Assembly (NCBI GenBank): GCA_036785705.1
Contig: JAWUZG010000036.1
Coordinates: 16,549,501 to 16,613,500 of the forward strand
DNA length: 64,000 nucleotides
Source: Acanthornis magna
Lineage: Eukaryota > Chordata > Aves > Passeriformes > Acanthizidae
Direction of reading: 5' to 3'
Position 1 is the stretch's first letter. Each line of letters starts with the position of its first letter. The position numbers and the translations under genes are program-made. Positions 37,601 through 50,200 of the stretch are shown one piece after another. The notes beneath the pieces are model-generated. The model saw nothing but the letters and a program-made list of their open reading frames with translations. It was not told the DNA's origin and did not search any database.

Positions 37601-38059
37601 TCTTTTTGTTTGTTTGTTGCAAGTCATAACATGACTACAATGCTCTACCATCAGCTTCTTTTGCTTTTACAGGATGTGATAGTGTTACTCACAGCTTTTG
37701 GGAGTGGGAGGGCAGGCAGGTCTAATACAGGGCTTAAGAGGAGGTCTGTCAAAGGTAACAGTCTCCGAAGGCCTTAAACTGTCCTAAAGGAGATACATAC
37801 AACCTGTCCTAGGAGGACTGGAAAGGTACTGCCTGGCAAGCCAAACAGCTCCAAAGCAGTTCATGACCAGATGCAACCTGTTGTTTATAACACATTCAAG
37901 GTAGAGAAAGTTTCACCTCCTTCCCCACCCTGTTTAGTATTGAATCCAAAAAGTCAATAGATTCAAACTTTCCCCGAGACTGTTTTAAGCAGGTTGTTGC
38001 TTGTCCATTTACATGTTGCTCTCTAGATTTTAGGGCAAATTTGAAAACAAGTGAGGCCC
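34611..38059. other. Intergenic region between convergent SERINC5 and THBS4
   Basis: About 3.4 kb separates the two presumed poly(A) sites. The part from about 35,000 to 36,600 is GC-richer with several overlapping open frames on both strands, none resembling a known protein or showing splice-phase logic. It holds a short duplication (AGCTCTGGTGCATG twice at 35,259-35,288, period 16) and an 11-bp-arm palindrome at 37,233-37,255. No RNA gene or mobile element recognised. Confidence 0.7.
37233..37255. repeat. Perfect inverted repeat, 11-bp arms
   Basis: ATAGTTACTTT, one central T, then AAAGTAACTAT: arms are exact reverse complements around a single base. A related direct copy (ATAGTTATTTTTAAAGTA) lies just upstream at about 37,214-37,231, so it may be a local duplication. 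No function assigned. Confidence 0.6.
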
Positions 38060-38231
38060 AAATCTGTTTTGTCTCCTTTTTATTTTCACTTTTATACAAA
38101 AAAAAAGTCTGGCATAGTCACATCAATGAGAACAAAGCTGCGCTTGCACTTTGACGACAACAACAATCATATAAGATTTAAAATATATTGTTTTGCTGTT
38201 TGCAATAGCAATGTTAGTTTGCTTTTACTTT
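38060..38231 (-). other. THBS4: THBS4 3' UTR (probable)
   Basis: About 170 bases between the stop (TAA at 38,234-38,232) and a likely cleavage site just past the AATAAA at 38,084-38,079. Read on the minus strand it holds a T-run (about nine T) shortly before the signal. A short 3' UTR is in keeping with mammalian THBS4. A more distal AATAAA on this strand near 36,990 is a possible alternative. Confidence 0.55.
38079..38084 (-). terminator. THBS4: Probable THBS4 polyadenylation signal
   Basis: Minus-strand AATAAA within AAAAGTGAAAATAAAAAGG, 148 bases after the stop codon, with T/GT-rich CTTGTTTTCAAATTT about 30 bases further on. It is the first canonical signal after the stop. Confidence 0.65.
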
Positions 38232-38293
38232 TTAAATATCCCCAACGCCAAATTGCTGCGCTTGAAATTCTTGAAAGTCCTCTGGGATGGTGT
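38232..38293 (-). CDS. THBS4: THBS4 exon 22: C-terminal tail
   Basis: 62 nt: two bases finishing a split Asp, 19 codons and TAA. Acceptor TGTTTTCAG. Encodes [19 protein letters not shown]. The start matches human THBS4 ([10 protein letters not shown]); the last eight or so residues differ, as this extreme tail varies between species. Confidence 0.92.
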
Positions 38294-41200
38294 CTGAAAA
38301 CAGGAAAATATACAAAAGTTTAGTCTCTTCTGACAAAATCAAGGAGCACTTAAATTACCCACCCATTCTCTTTTTAGGTAACATGCTTCTCTTTTGTTTG
38401 CACATTAAGAATGAACAGGGAATGTTTTCAGTTTTAGCTGTGCCCCACTGAAAAACACAAAGAGTGCTACAGTGCCAGCCCACAAGGGAGTACTATAAAT
38501 CTTCAAATTACATATCTCTGAAAACTTTGTGGCTTGCACTCCTAAATTTTTATTAATAAATACCAACCAGAAAGCCAAGAGAAGTGGTTGTCTTGCTCTG
38601 CATGCCAGACACATTTGTAGTGTCAGCATCTCTATTTCTCATGTATCCTAATTCAACTTCCCTGTGATGGTTTCCCAGGCCGCAAGAAGGGACAAAAAGC
38701 ATTAACCCCAGGACCATTAGCAACTGGCATAAAGACTTGAGACTTGGGCAAGGGAGCTGGAGATGGATCAATGGCATAAGAGTAGCTACAGTTATGTTTG
38801 AAGCATTGTTTGCAGTCTGCCTTTGCCTGATCCCAGACCATTTTATCTGGAGAGCCACAGAGTAACCACAGAGCTAAAGCTGCAGCCAGAAATGGAGTCA
38901 CAGCAACAAAGCTCAGCTGCATGACCTCAGCTTCACTCTGATTATTTCCACCCTGATGCAGGAGAGGTAGCTCTAAACTCAAAAAAAGGATATGTGTATA
39001 AACATACACAATATGTAGAAAAAAGGGGTAAGTCCTTTGCTTTTTGTTAAGCGCTTTTGAAATGCCTTTCAAGCCTTTTCTGCAAATGTAGGAACTTGTC
39101 TGAAATGAAAGCGGAGATCGTGGGGGACTCCAGAATCTTTTTGAGTGGGTTTCATTGACTTAATGTAGCTCCTGCAGTGCAGCCACTTGTCTGCTCACTG
39201 CCATGTAAGTACAACTCAGTGGCAGCTTTGATTTGTGATTTCTGAGAAACCACAATACTGTTAAAAATAATTACCAAGTAATTTTTATCTGTAAACACTA
39301 CTGTCTAGAAGTTCCCTGTTTAACTGTGACCTCTAAGAGCCATCTGAGGTATACTGACTGCCCAAGTACCAGAGTCCATCAGCATAACGTGCCACAGAGT
39401 GGCCATGTCCCCTGCAGTGCTGGACTGGCCTTCTCAGATCCACAGAAAGCAGGACAAGGAAACTATCCCAGCTTGGCTGGTAAATTATTTTCCAAAGGCT
39501 GGGTATGGATGCTGAGAGGAGGAGGGGCAGTCCCTTTAGTCCCAGGTCAAGTTAGCTGAACTGTTGGGGCAGAAATACCCTGAAATGTTCAGCTTCTGTG
39601 TGAGTGACCAAGGTCTGAGTTATTTTATATGGCAGGTGATCAGGGCTAAGCTAAAAGTCTCTTGTCCCAAGAGAAGTGAGCCAGCACACTCCGACAGAAT
39701 CAAGAGCATTCCTACATGGGAGGAAAGGCACCTTATGATCTTGTCCTCCACCCCACAGGACAGGCCAGCAAGTACACAAGTGACACTGATGCCTGGTGCC
39801 TGAGCCCACTGGCTCTCCAGGTGTGTTTCACCTTGTATTCAAAGCTCAAGGCATCTACACACATGATGGCCTCAGTGTATTTGTTGTGTGTGTACAGCTC
39901 TCACAGTCAGTTGGTTTTATATAACATTCCTAATTCTCAGATGACAGCTACTCCACTCGGCACAGTCTTTGCAGCAGAGTGACTGCTCTGGGAGGAGTAG
40001 CTGTGAGGTGTTAGTTCCTGTCTGGCTGGGCTGCAGTGTGCTGCTAGTGTCAGGGGAGGTGTTTCACAGCTGTGAATAACTTGTAAAGGAAGGGCAAAGG
40101 AAAGGATGCAAAATGGCTTAATCCAATGGCCTTACTACTGGTTCTTAATGGTCACTTGCTAGTTGTAAACTAAAATGACATAAGAGCAACATTACCATTG
40201 CAGCGGTATTTCAGGTTGGACCAAATAATGTTTTCCTGAGAGAAGCAGAAAACTCCGAGCCGTCCTCCACGCATCGTGGTGTCTATAGTTACACCAGAGT
40301 CTGCCACTAGGTCAGAGCCTTCATAAAATCTTGCCCTTAATGAAAGCAAACAGAAGCTCTATTAGGTCTTTTCTAAGGCTGCAACATTCCTGAAAGTAAT
40401 GGAGACTCTATTCTTGGACATGCTATCCCTCCCATCTAGCCGAGGGGAGTAGAAGCAGTTAAGGTAGCTCCTCTGTAGGCTGGGAACTGGAGCAATGCTG
40501 CGTGCTGGCAATAGCCAGACAGGGAGGGTGTTTGGGGGGTTTCTACACATCCTAGAAAAGCCTTGGAATGTTTCTTTTCCTGTAGTCAGTCCGGCTGAGT
40601 GCTTTATCTCTTCAAATTTTCCACAGTTGATAGTGATAGAGAACCATACTAGATCACTTGAAAGGGCCAGATGGATATTGTCTCACACAGTTTGAAGTTT
40701 GAAGCTGAACTTTTTTTTAATAGGAAAAGTTTCAAACAAACCGTTGGAATCTTAAACTTGTCTGTGAGATTTCTTTAAAAATGTGAATATGATTAACTTC
40801 AGGAACTGTTTTGCTGACCTAGCATCTTCTCTTTAGAAAACCCATCAGCAAATTCTTAAATAGCTCTGTAAAAGCTGCACCCCAGCAGCCCCCAGACTAT
40901 GCCCTGTATGGAGGGCTTGAGCAGGACCACACTGGAGCCAGCTGAGCTGTTTGTTGCAGCACTGTCCACACCAAGTCCTCAGCCTATGGGGTATTGGGTT
41001 GACTGAGAGGATGTCGAGCCCAGAGAGCCCTGTTGTGAATGAGTGTACTGCTGATCAGACATCCAAGAAAATAACAAGTGGTGAAGGGAATGGAAGTTCT
41101 TGTGTCTTTTCATAAAATAAGAAAAAAAAGGCAGTTCCTGTTATGTTTCTGATTTTATTTACTGATTTGCTGAGGCAGTTCAAAAGTATTTGTACAATGA

Positions 41201-44200
41201 ATAGAACTTGTTGTCTTGCAAATTTCCATGGGAGAGGCTGGCTCAAGTGACTTTTTCCTAGACACATAGTGGTCTGTGGCATCTGGCCTAACCAGACTGC
41301 AGTGAGAGTGGACAGAGAGCTGGCAGAGGCTTGCTTTAGGCCTGGCTGTCTTTTAAAAGTTTTAAAAGATTCTGTGACATGGACTTTGCTACCTTTAGGG
41401 AGCACTACTTAGGCTGGTTGGAGAGACTGCAGCCATAAATGTTTGCTCATGCAGCAGCTTCACAAACTGCTTGGTGTAAACCTAAGTTGCCATGCAATAT
41501 CTATTTGCAACTGCACTGTGGTTGGGACACAATAATTGACAGTATAAATGTTCTTAATCCATTTTAGCATAAGTTAATCACGCTCACTCCAGTTATTGCT
41601 GAAGATGATGCTCTATACCAGAGAAGTGGAATAATTATATCATCAAGTTACTTCATCTCAACTGCAGGGTGGTGATTTTCTTGAAGAACAACTGACTCAC
41701 CCATATTTCTGTTCTATTATAAAGTTGAAAAACCTGAGCTGATGTGCCAGGGCAGTTGGTTTTTGCATTTTGACATCAGCCTTGATCTACAAGAAAAATT
41801 CCTGCTGATTCTTTGCTGGATGTTGCTGAGTAAAATGTTTCATCCTGAATGGTGACTTTTTAATATTATTAACTTTTATTTCCTCCCGAAAAGCAAAATA
41901 ACAATATCTAACATGCATTACAAAGCTTTGACAAACTTTCTGAATATATGCGGATTAATCTAAAATCTGTCACATCAGGATAATTACTGGTCTCAGTTAG
42001 AATCAAAACCTCTAAGTGGACAATTTCTATTAATTCTATTATCCTAGAATACATAAATAAATTATACCAATTCAAACAAAAATATTCTAAAATATAAAAA
42101 TTAAGAAAATTTGAAATGCATTGCTTTTCAGATCTGGCCAGGAGTAACTTGGAAAACAAGGTATTAAAGCCAGAAGAGAGCTTATGAGGAGATAAGGCAC
42201 AGTTAAAAAAAGACAGATGGTCCATTACAAACAGGCTTAACTTAGAATTGTCTGTCCTAGGAAAAGAACTGCAGGCTGAATTTCAAAAGTCTAATGTTTT
42301 ATAAGGCTTCATCAGTGCAAAGCCCAGACATAATAAAAATTCTCAGGTTATCTGAATCATGTTGAGAAACTAGTTCAGGCAGACATGTATTTGTACTCAC
42401 CTTATCCATTCTTTCCTCTCTTACCTGATATAACCAATCTGGGGTCTGTGCTGCAAGAACCAGCGATAGGAGACTTTGTCTTTCCACCCTACATTTCGGG
42501 GGTCCTTCCACAGCAGCCTGACTTGATCATTGGTGTCCCCCGTGTGCCAGAGGGAGTTGCGGAGGTGCTCACCAGGACCTGTCTTGGATTTCACAGCCTG
42601 CAAAAATACAATTTTCCAACACTTACCACAGAGAAAAGGCACTTTCAGGAGCCACAGATTTTTTTACAGTGAGGACCAAGTCTGCAGAAATATCCTCTCT
42701 GCTGCTCACATGCCTCTAACTTTTGTTGTACAGACGCAGCCACTGCCTACATAGACAAAGCAACCAGCTGGGTATCTGGACAAAGGAAAAGGGAGCAATC
42801 TGACCAGTCATGGTCAGCACACAATCACTGCAGAGACTAAACGCTCCGACTGATAAGAAAGGCACGATGAAGTTCCTTAAAAACCAGTGCTATTAAAAGG
42901 GCTGTGTGGCAGCTGCCTGCCTTAACCATTCTGACAGCAGTTGCAGACAGAGAACAGCAGTCGGGCAGCCCCAGTGGCATGCAGTGCAGTGGCTTGGCTC
43001 ATGCACGGCGTGATGACCTAGCCCATGGCCAGCACATGGCAAGATGGCTTAGCCAGGCTGCACGAGCACTGTGTCCTTAGCTCGGAGCCACCACCAGTAC
43101 CTTTAGCTGAATGCCAGGCTCTGCAACAGCTCGGAAGGGAGTCGCTTGCCAGTACGTCTGTTCCGTCTGTTTCCACATTACTACATAAAAGCTAGAGCTG
43201 TCTTGATAACCAAAAATAAAGCCAGCATAGTCATCGTCTGTCACTGTGTTCACGTGAAAAGTGCCCTCAAAGTCAACGCCGTTAAAAGCCGTGTAACCTA
43301 AGGATACACACAATTTTAAAACAATTCTGCAGAACACATGTTCATATTCTGTGCATTTTCTGCAGTAAAACCTGAATCTCAGAAGAGGGTACATACCAAC
43401 AGCAAGGCCAGGATCACTGTTCATAGTCTGCACAATTTCCATCCCCTGTAAGGATAAATTCAGGGTGGTTAGCATGTGTGACAAGCAGGGTTGGCTAAGC
43501 CTAACAGCCTTTTCTGGTCTCCCTCTAGCACCTCCTTCATCCATCTCCTCTGCTTGTTCATAACATATCCATGACATTTGTAGCTCTGAACTAAAATCAA
43601 TGAGAACTACAATAAAATACTAATGTTTCAGCTGCTTGCATAACACTGAGTCAGGAAGGATTTGTCTTTTCCTAGTGCAGAATTAGTCATACTGGTATTT
43701 TGATACTTTCTTTCCCTACCACAATATTCTGGAAATCTGAATCTGGCCAAAACTGGGGTGCATGGGAAGAGGGTTGTGGGAGGAAGAGAGCTTTTCCTAC
43801 GGTTAGCTCATACAGTTGGATCACAGAATTCAGGATTAAACTGACTGCCAGGAGTGGGTTAAGGAAGATGTATACATCCCAGCTGGTTTGGCAGAGACTT
43901 ATGCAACGGGAATAAACTGCATATTCCCTGTGACTCAGAAAACATTAGCCTCCTGAAGGCTAAAATTTGTTAGTGTAAATAAGTTACTGGACTCCATCTA
44001 GGAATACTGGAGTGCTGCTTCAGCTCTGAGGTCCCCAGCACAGGAAGGACATGGACCTGTTGGAGCAAGTCCAGAGGAGGCCACCAAGATGATCAGATTG
44101 ATGGAGCACATCTCCTACAAAGACAGGCTGAGAGAATTGGATTTGCTCAGCCTGGAAAAGAGAAGGCTTAGGGGTGACCTAATTGTGGCCTTCCAGTACC

Positions 44201-47200
44201 TGAGGGGGCCTACAAGAAAGGTGGAAAAGGATTTTTTACAAGAGCATGCAGTAACAGGACAAGGGGGATGGATTCAAACTAAAAGACAGTAAGTTTAGAT
44301 TAGATATAAGAAAGAAATTCTTTCCTGTGAGGTTTGTGAGGCACTGAAACAAGTTGCCCAGAGAAGCTGTAGATGCCCCAAACCTGGAAGTGTTCAAGGC
44401 TGGCTGGAGCTCTGAGAAATCTGGTCTAGTGATGGGTGTCCATGCCCATGGCAATGGGGTTGGAATCTAATGATCTTTGAGGTCTCTTCCAACCCAAACC
44501 ATTCCATGATTCTATGAAATGCTCTGTTATTCAGCAAGTCAGACTTTTAAATTCTGGGAAAGATTCATTAAACTTGCTTGCTACAGAAATATTTCAACGG
44601 GGTGACATGTGCCTTCTGGCAGCAGTGAAATCCACCCAGAATAAGTTGGCCAGCATGTAGTTATTTTAGATTATTCGGAGCATCAAGCTTCAAGCTATCA
44701 AATTCTAAAGGAAAATTACTCCTGAAAGCCATCTATCAACCAACATGTTCCTCTTTTCATGTCTGCCAGAGGTCCAGTGATCACAGAGCCAGTTTTACTG
44801 TGGTTTCCAAATGATCTTTCTCAGACAGGTAAGAAAGATCAAGTATAATTTTACCTGGTTCAGAACCACCCAGTTGGGATCAATCTGCGCATCCCCCTCT
44901 GGGTCCAACACCACTGTCTGATAGGCCCTGAAGTCTGTCAAGGTGATTTCTGCGTTCTCAGGGCATACATCAATCCGATCAATCACTGTGTCCTGGTCAA
45001 AATCAGACTCACAGACATCGCCAACTCCATCACCTGAATGCATCAGAGAAGTGAAAGGAGATTTATGGTGCATCAAGTAGTCACATCTGGCCCAGCCACT
45101 GGATCAGGGTGTCTAAGAAGCAGGTGGAGTGTTAGCCCTGCTGGCTGCAGTGCCTCTGTTTTGGCTAAAGGGCCCCAGTTGTTGGGGTTCTTCCTGGGAT
45201 GAGTGTATGCACTGGTAGTGAGTGTTGCTTCCTGGTGCATGAGTAACACATGGAGATGAATGCGGTGCCTGAAAATCAAAATGGATCCTGAAGGCCCATC
45301 TTACCATTATCATCTTCCTGCCCTGGGTTAGGGACCAGCCTGCAGTTGTCAGGGCCCGGGGCCAAGAGGTCAGGAATGCCATCATTATCATCATCCTCAT
45401 CACACTCATCACCCAGCCCATCCTTATCTGTGTCCAGCTGGGAGCTGTTAATAACGGTAGGGCAATTGTCTGTGCTGTCCTGGTGCCCATCACCATCACT
45501 GCAAGCACAGAAACAAAAAGAAATGGCATGCCAGCATCAGCTTCTGCCTCTGCACAGGGAACAGCACAGGCGCTGGAGGGGGGAACACACCAGTGGCAGC
45601 TTTGGAGCTGGCAGCACACCAGTGGGCACCACAACTGTTGTTGCTCAGGTGGCTGAACTGCAAAGAGACCAGGAACAAAGAGACTAAGATAAGGTGGCAG
45701 GAAAGCAAATATCAAGCCAGGAGCTATAAAAATATGAGACAGGGAAAAGACAAAGAAGCCTTACATGGTGTGGGAAACATAATGGAGCCAAAGACGCCAA
45801 ACAACGTCCACTTCTAAAGGGTGTGTAAGGCACATCCAACAAGTGCAGTGTCACCAGTTAAAAGGCACTCAGGATACAGTGAGAGCTGGAACACCTTGTG
45901 TCCCCCTTGTCCTGTGTGCACATGTGTCGTGGTGCCCATGAACATGCAGGTGTGAGTGTGAATGAAACTTTATGAGAGACTCTATAGGAGCACTTGAAAT
46001 CAGACTTGTTTAAAAACAAGCACTGTTCTCACCCTCCTGCATAGCAAGTTTTTCATGGTGGACTTGGCACTGCTAGGTTAATGTTTGGACTCTATGGTCT
46101 TGAAGGTCTTTTCCAAACAGAATGATTCTATGATTCTGTGATTACAGTCCTGCAGGGGAGACAATGCAGTAAGAAACAGAGGAGAAGGTCTGTAGCTCCC
46201 AAGCATCCCCCTAGGCCATGGCCGTATCAGCTGGTTACAGTGAAGAGCCACCAGGAATAGGGACACAGACTACGGAAGAAGGTTCAAGAAGTTATGGGGG
46301 GCTGCATAACTTCTCCATGCCACCAGTTAAGTGCATCCATGGAAAAGGAAAGCCTGAAGTGTGGTGTGTTTTGTACACACACCAAAACCAAAATGCTTTC
46401 TGACAATAAGCATGCATGTTTTCCCTCAGTAGCTTGTTGCTTAGTGCAGGTGGGGCAGAAGTGATCTGCAGCCAAATTAAGGTCGTGTTATGGCTCATAG
46501 TTATGCATATTCCCAACTACCTCTCCCTGCTTAAGAAATGTGCTTTAATTTTAGGTCAGAGCAATCAGTGTTTGCACAATGCTAAGATAAAACACAATGA
46601 GCACTATATATGTGTGTTGCAAGGTTAATCTCAGGCAGAGCTACAGCATTTCTACCATGAAATGCATCATACACATTAGTGAAGTTCTTTTGGGGAAAAA
46701 AAGTCCTATTTTAAAACATGAAAAAACCCTAAGAACTATCTAGTTAAGAGTAAAATGCTGATGGCCTTGGCAGCTACTGGCCTACGACTGTGAATAATCC
46801 CTGCAGAGGCATGGAAGTGGGCTCTCTGCAGCACCCTTCATAGACAGCAGCATGCACCTATGGCCCTGGGGTGAAACCCTGCAGCTGTCAGTGGCTGATG
46901 AATTGCTGTGACAGCAGAGGATTTATCACTTCCCTTGCCTCTTCTTGTAAGTGAAGTGCACATGGGAGGACCTGCCATCCCTAATGTTGGTTATGTAGAA
47001 GCTGCTTCCAGACAAGTGATGCAGTTTTTCGTGGGATGTGCTCTTGAGAATGCTCAAGGCATATGAAAGCCATAGAGGATCCTTGACAGCCTTGCTGTGC
47101 TAAAGCAAAGGGGTTGCTCTGCACGTATTTTACACTTGATAATAAAATTCTGCTTCTGAAACTCTAGATTCTTAAGGAAAAACATACAGCCTCTAACAGT

Positions 47201-50200
47201 GAAATTTCTGCTAAGGAAACAGAGAAATAAAAGAAGAATGAAAAAGAAAAAAAAAAGACGTTCTCTCACTAAGAAGCTTTGAGCAGTGCTCTGGGTTTTA
47301 CAGCCAGAGAATTGCTTGTATGTCACTTCCACAGGAACTCACAGGAAGTCTGTGTGAATTGGGCCAAGGTTGAGGGCTCTGTAATTGTACTAGCACAGGG
47401 AACTGAACAAACCAGGCTAATAAATCCTAGCACTGTTTTTGAAATAACATCTCCCTGGAATTAAATCCAAGCTAGCCTGAGGGATTATAGCTCCCCAGGA
47501 ATCCATAGCATGCTTCAGTTTAGGACTAGCCTCTCTCACAGCATACCTGTCCTGATTGGTATCACAGGAATCTCCAACCAGGTCGTTGTCAACATCCGAC
47601 TGCAAAAGAGGAAGTTTCAGTATCAGCTGTCAAGAACATCTATTAAAATTGCTGGATTAAATCAAAACACAGCCAAATCAAATACAATTAATATAAAAGC
47701 ATAAAAAGACACTTGTTTTACATAATATATATTCTTTTTTGCATCATCCATCTAACCAAAAAGTTTTATTTAAAAAAAAGACAGTGAATAAACACAGTTA
47801 AAATTAATTGAAGCAGATCAAGCAAGATTCCTCTACTACTGAAAATAAGTATCCCTCATTTCTAACCAAGGTTTATTTCTTAAGTAGCTTTAAAAATCTA
47901 CTATGTTTCTCTATAGTTTCCAACATTTTTCATTAGTTGTAAAGGGTTGAATCAGAATTCCAACACATGAAAAGTTACAATGACTTCTCATCTAGGAGCA
48001 TTGAAAATTTTGATAAATAAGGACACCATAATTTTGTCCTGGTTAAATTAATTAAGATTAAAGAAATTTCAAGTGTAACTAAATCACACCTCTTTGTGGA
48101 GTCTGGCATAGAACTTTGTGTGATTGGAGCCCATATCAGAGCATGACAGTAGAAGATACATGCAGGACAGAGGTCCTAACAGCATCCCAAACACTGAGAG
48201 TATAACTGGTGACTCCCCTTTCTCATATCAGGAGAGTCTGCAGGTCTGTAAAACTCTCCTGAGTACCTAGATATATACTATACTATATTATCCAGGAAAT
48301 ATGCTTTATTATTAAAATACAAACACTATGACTGCATGGGTTTCTTCATTCTCTTGCATCTTTTTAGGCCTCAGCAGTCCCCCTCCCCAAACAAGGATAA
48401 TTTTTCCTTCTGCCTGCTAACCTGGTTTGGGTTGCTGACTGTAGGGCAGCTGTCACAGGCATCACCAACACCATCATTATCTGTGTCCTCCTGGTCTTCA
48501 TTGGGGATCCTCTGACAATTATCCAAAAGGTTCTTAACACCTAGAGAAAAGTGGATTGCATGTTAGTTAAAGACAATTCCCACATTTGTTACTGGACAAT
48601 ATAAACATTTGAGACAATAAAGACACTATTCTTTTCCAGCAACTACTTAATCCTATGATGAAATTGTAAGCTTGCACAGTAAGTCTTTCTTATGTGTGCA
48701 TCATTCTTTACTAGTAGTTAGGAACGTCTCACTAAAGAACAGCTTTCCACCCCATCACACCCATTAATTACACACAATGATTCTATCCTGTTCCTTGGTC
48801 ATAATTTAGAGGATGGGATATTTAATCTTTGTTATTTCATTTGTAGGGGTGTGATTTTTCACTTCTTTCAAGCCTTCTGCAGCAATGAAAATAATTCATT
48901 ATGTCGCCCTTGGATACTGGTGACTGGCAGCAGCTGCATGCTCTGGGACATTTGTATCTTAAAGAAAGTGCTGAATCATCAACAACTTTAACTTCTACAT
49001 GAAAGATGGCTTGCTTGGCTTCTCTGTTACAGTGTACAGTGCTTCCAATGCAGGCTAAAAAATACATACTAACTAAATTAAGAGGATTACAAATAGAGGT
49101 TTCATGAAAAAAGACAATATGTTACAGCTGGTGACATGAAATCTCCTAAGAAGTGGCACACTCTGGGCAAATTTGAATAACATCAGAGAAGCTGAAAGTG
49201 AAAAATCATTAACCGTCTCCATCCATGTCATCATCACAAGCATCTCCTTTCCCATCACCATCTGTGTCCCTCTGGTCATTATTCAGGACATTACGGCAGT
49301 TGTCACAAGCATCTCCAAAGATATCTTGGTCACTGTTTCTCTGGTTAACATTGGGAGTCAGGACACAGTTGTCCTGCAAGAGACACAGAATCAGACATGA
49401 GTCAGGTCATGAATCTTTAATTTCTACTCTAGTTGATTTATATAACTGTTGTATTTGTTTCTACTGAAAAAAAAACCCAAAAAACAAAAAAAGAGCAGTT
49501 TGACATTTTGTGTGAATATTAGCTCTGGATCAGATTTCACTTGCTCCATCAAAGCTCTGCTTGGAACTACACTGTGGGAATCCTAATTATAAACACCCAA
49601 TACAATTTATATTATATTTATTATCTAAATATTATATATTTATATTATATTATATTTATATGGTATTCATATGTATTTATAACCTTGATTTCTGTTTCTC
49701 ATTTGGGATGCATCCATAGTGAGGAACCTCTTGTGGTGCCCTAGCTTTCTCCCATAGTCCTTCTCCAAAGCTGCAGTTCAGAGACTGACAAGGTTTGCAG
49801 ATGCTCTCTGTGAAAGGCCATTGCCCCCTTCTGGTACAGACTCAAACTAAAGCTGGAAACTGGGGAAAGAACTTTTTGATGCAAAAAGGTAAAAGTTTTT
49901 GCTTGGTTTTGGTGGGTCTGTTTGTTTGTTTTTTTCAAACAAGCTATTGATTTTTAAAGTCCATTAGGAGGTAAAGGGAGGAAATTTTATTCCAAAGTTG
50001 TATAAAATTTCTACACCCATCTAGCACATCCATGACCTCATCCTCTTGCACAAAGAGAAGAAGAACAGAGACTAGCAACAATATAGAAATTACTTGATTA
50101 TGAAGGTGCTGAACATAAAAATAGATTCACAGATGTAGGAGGATTTAATTTTTTCCTTTCAGAACATTAATAAAACCAGTTTATTTAAGCTAGCAGAATT

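Noticed and set aside
34611..38059. A third gene between SERINC5 and THBS4
   Set aside because: Overlapping open frames in the GC-richer part have no recognisable product, no phase-consistent splice sites and no conserved motif.
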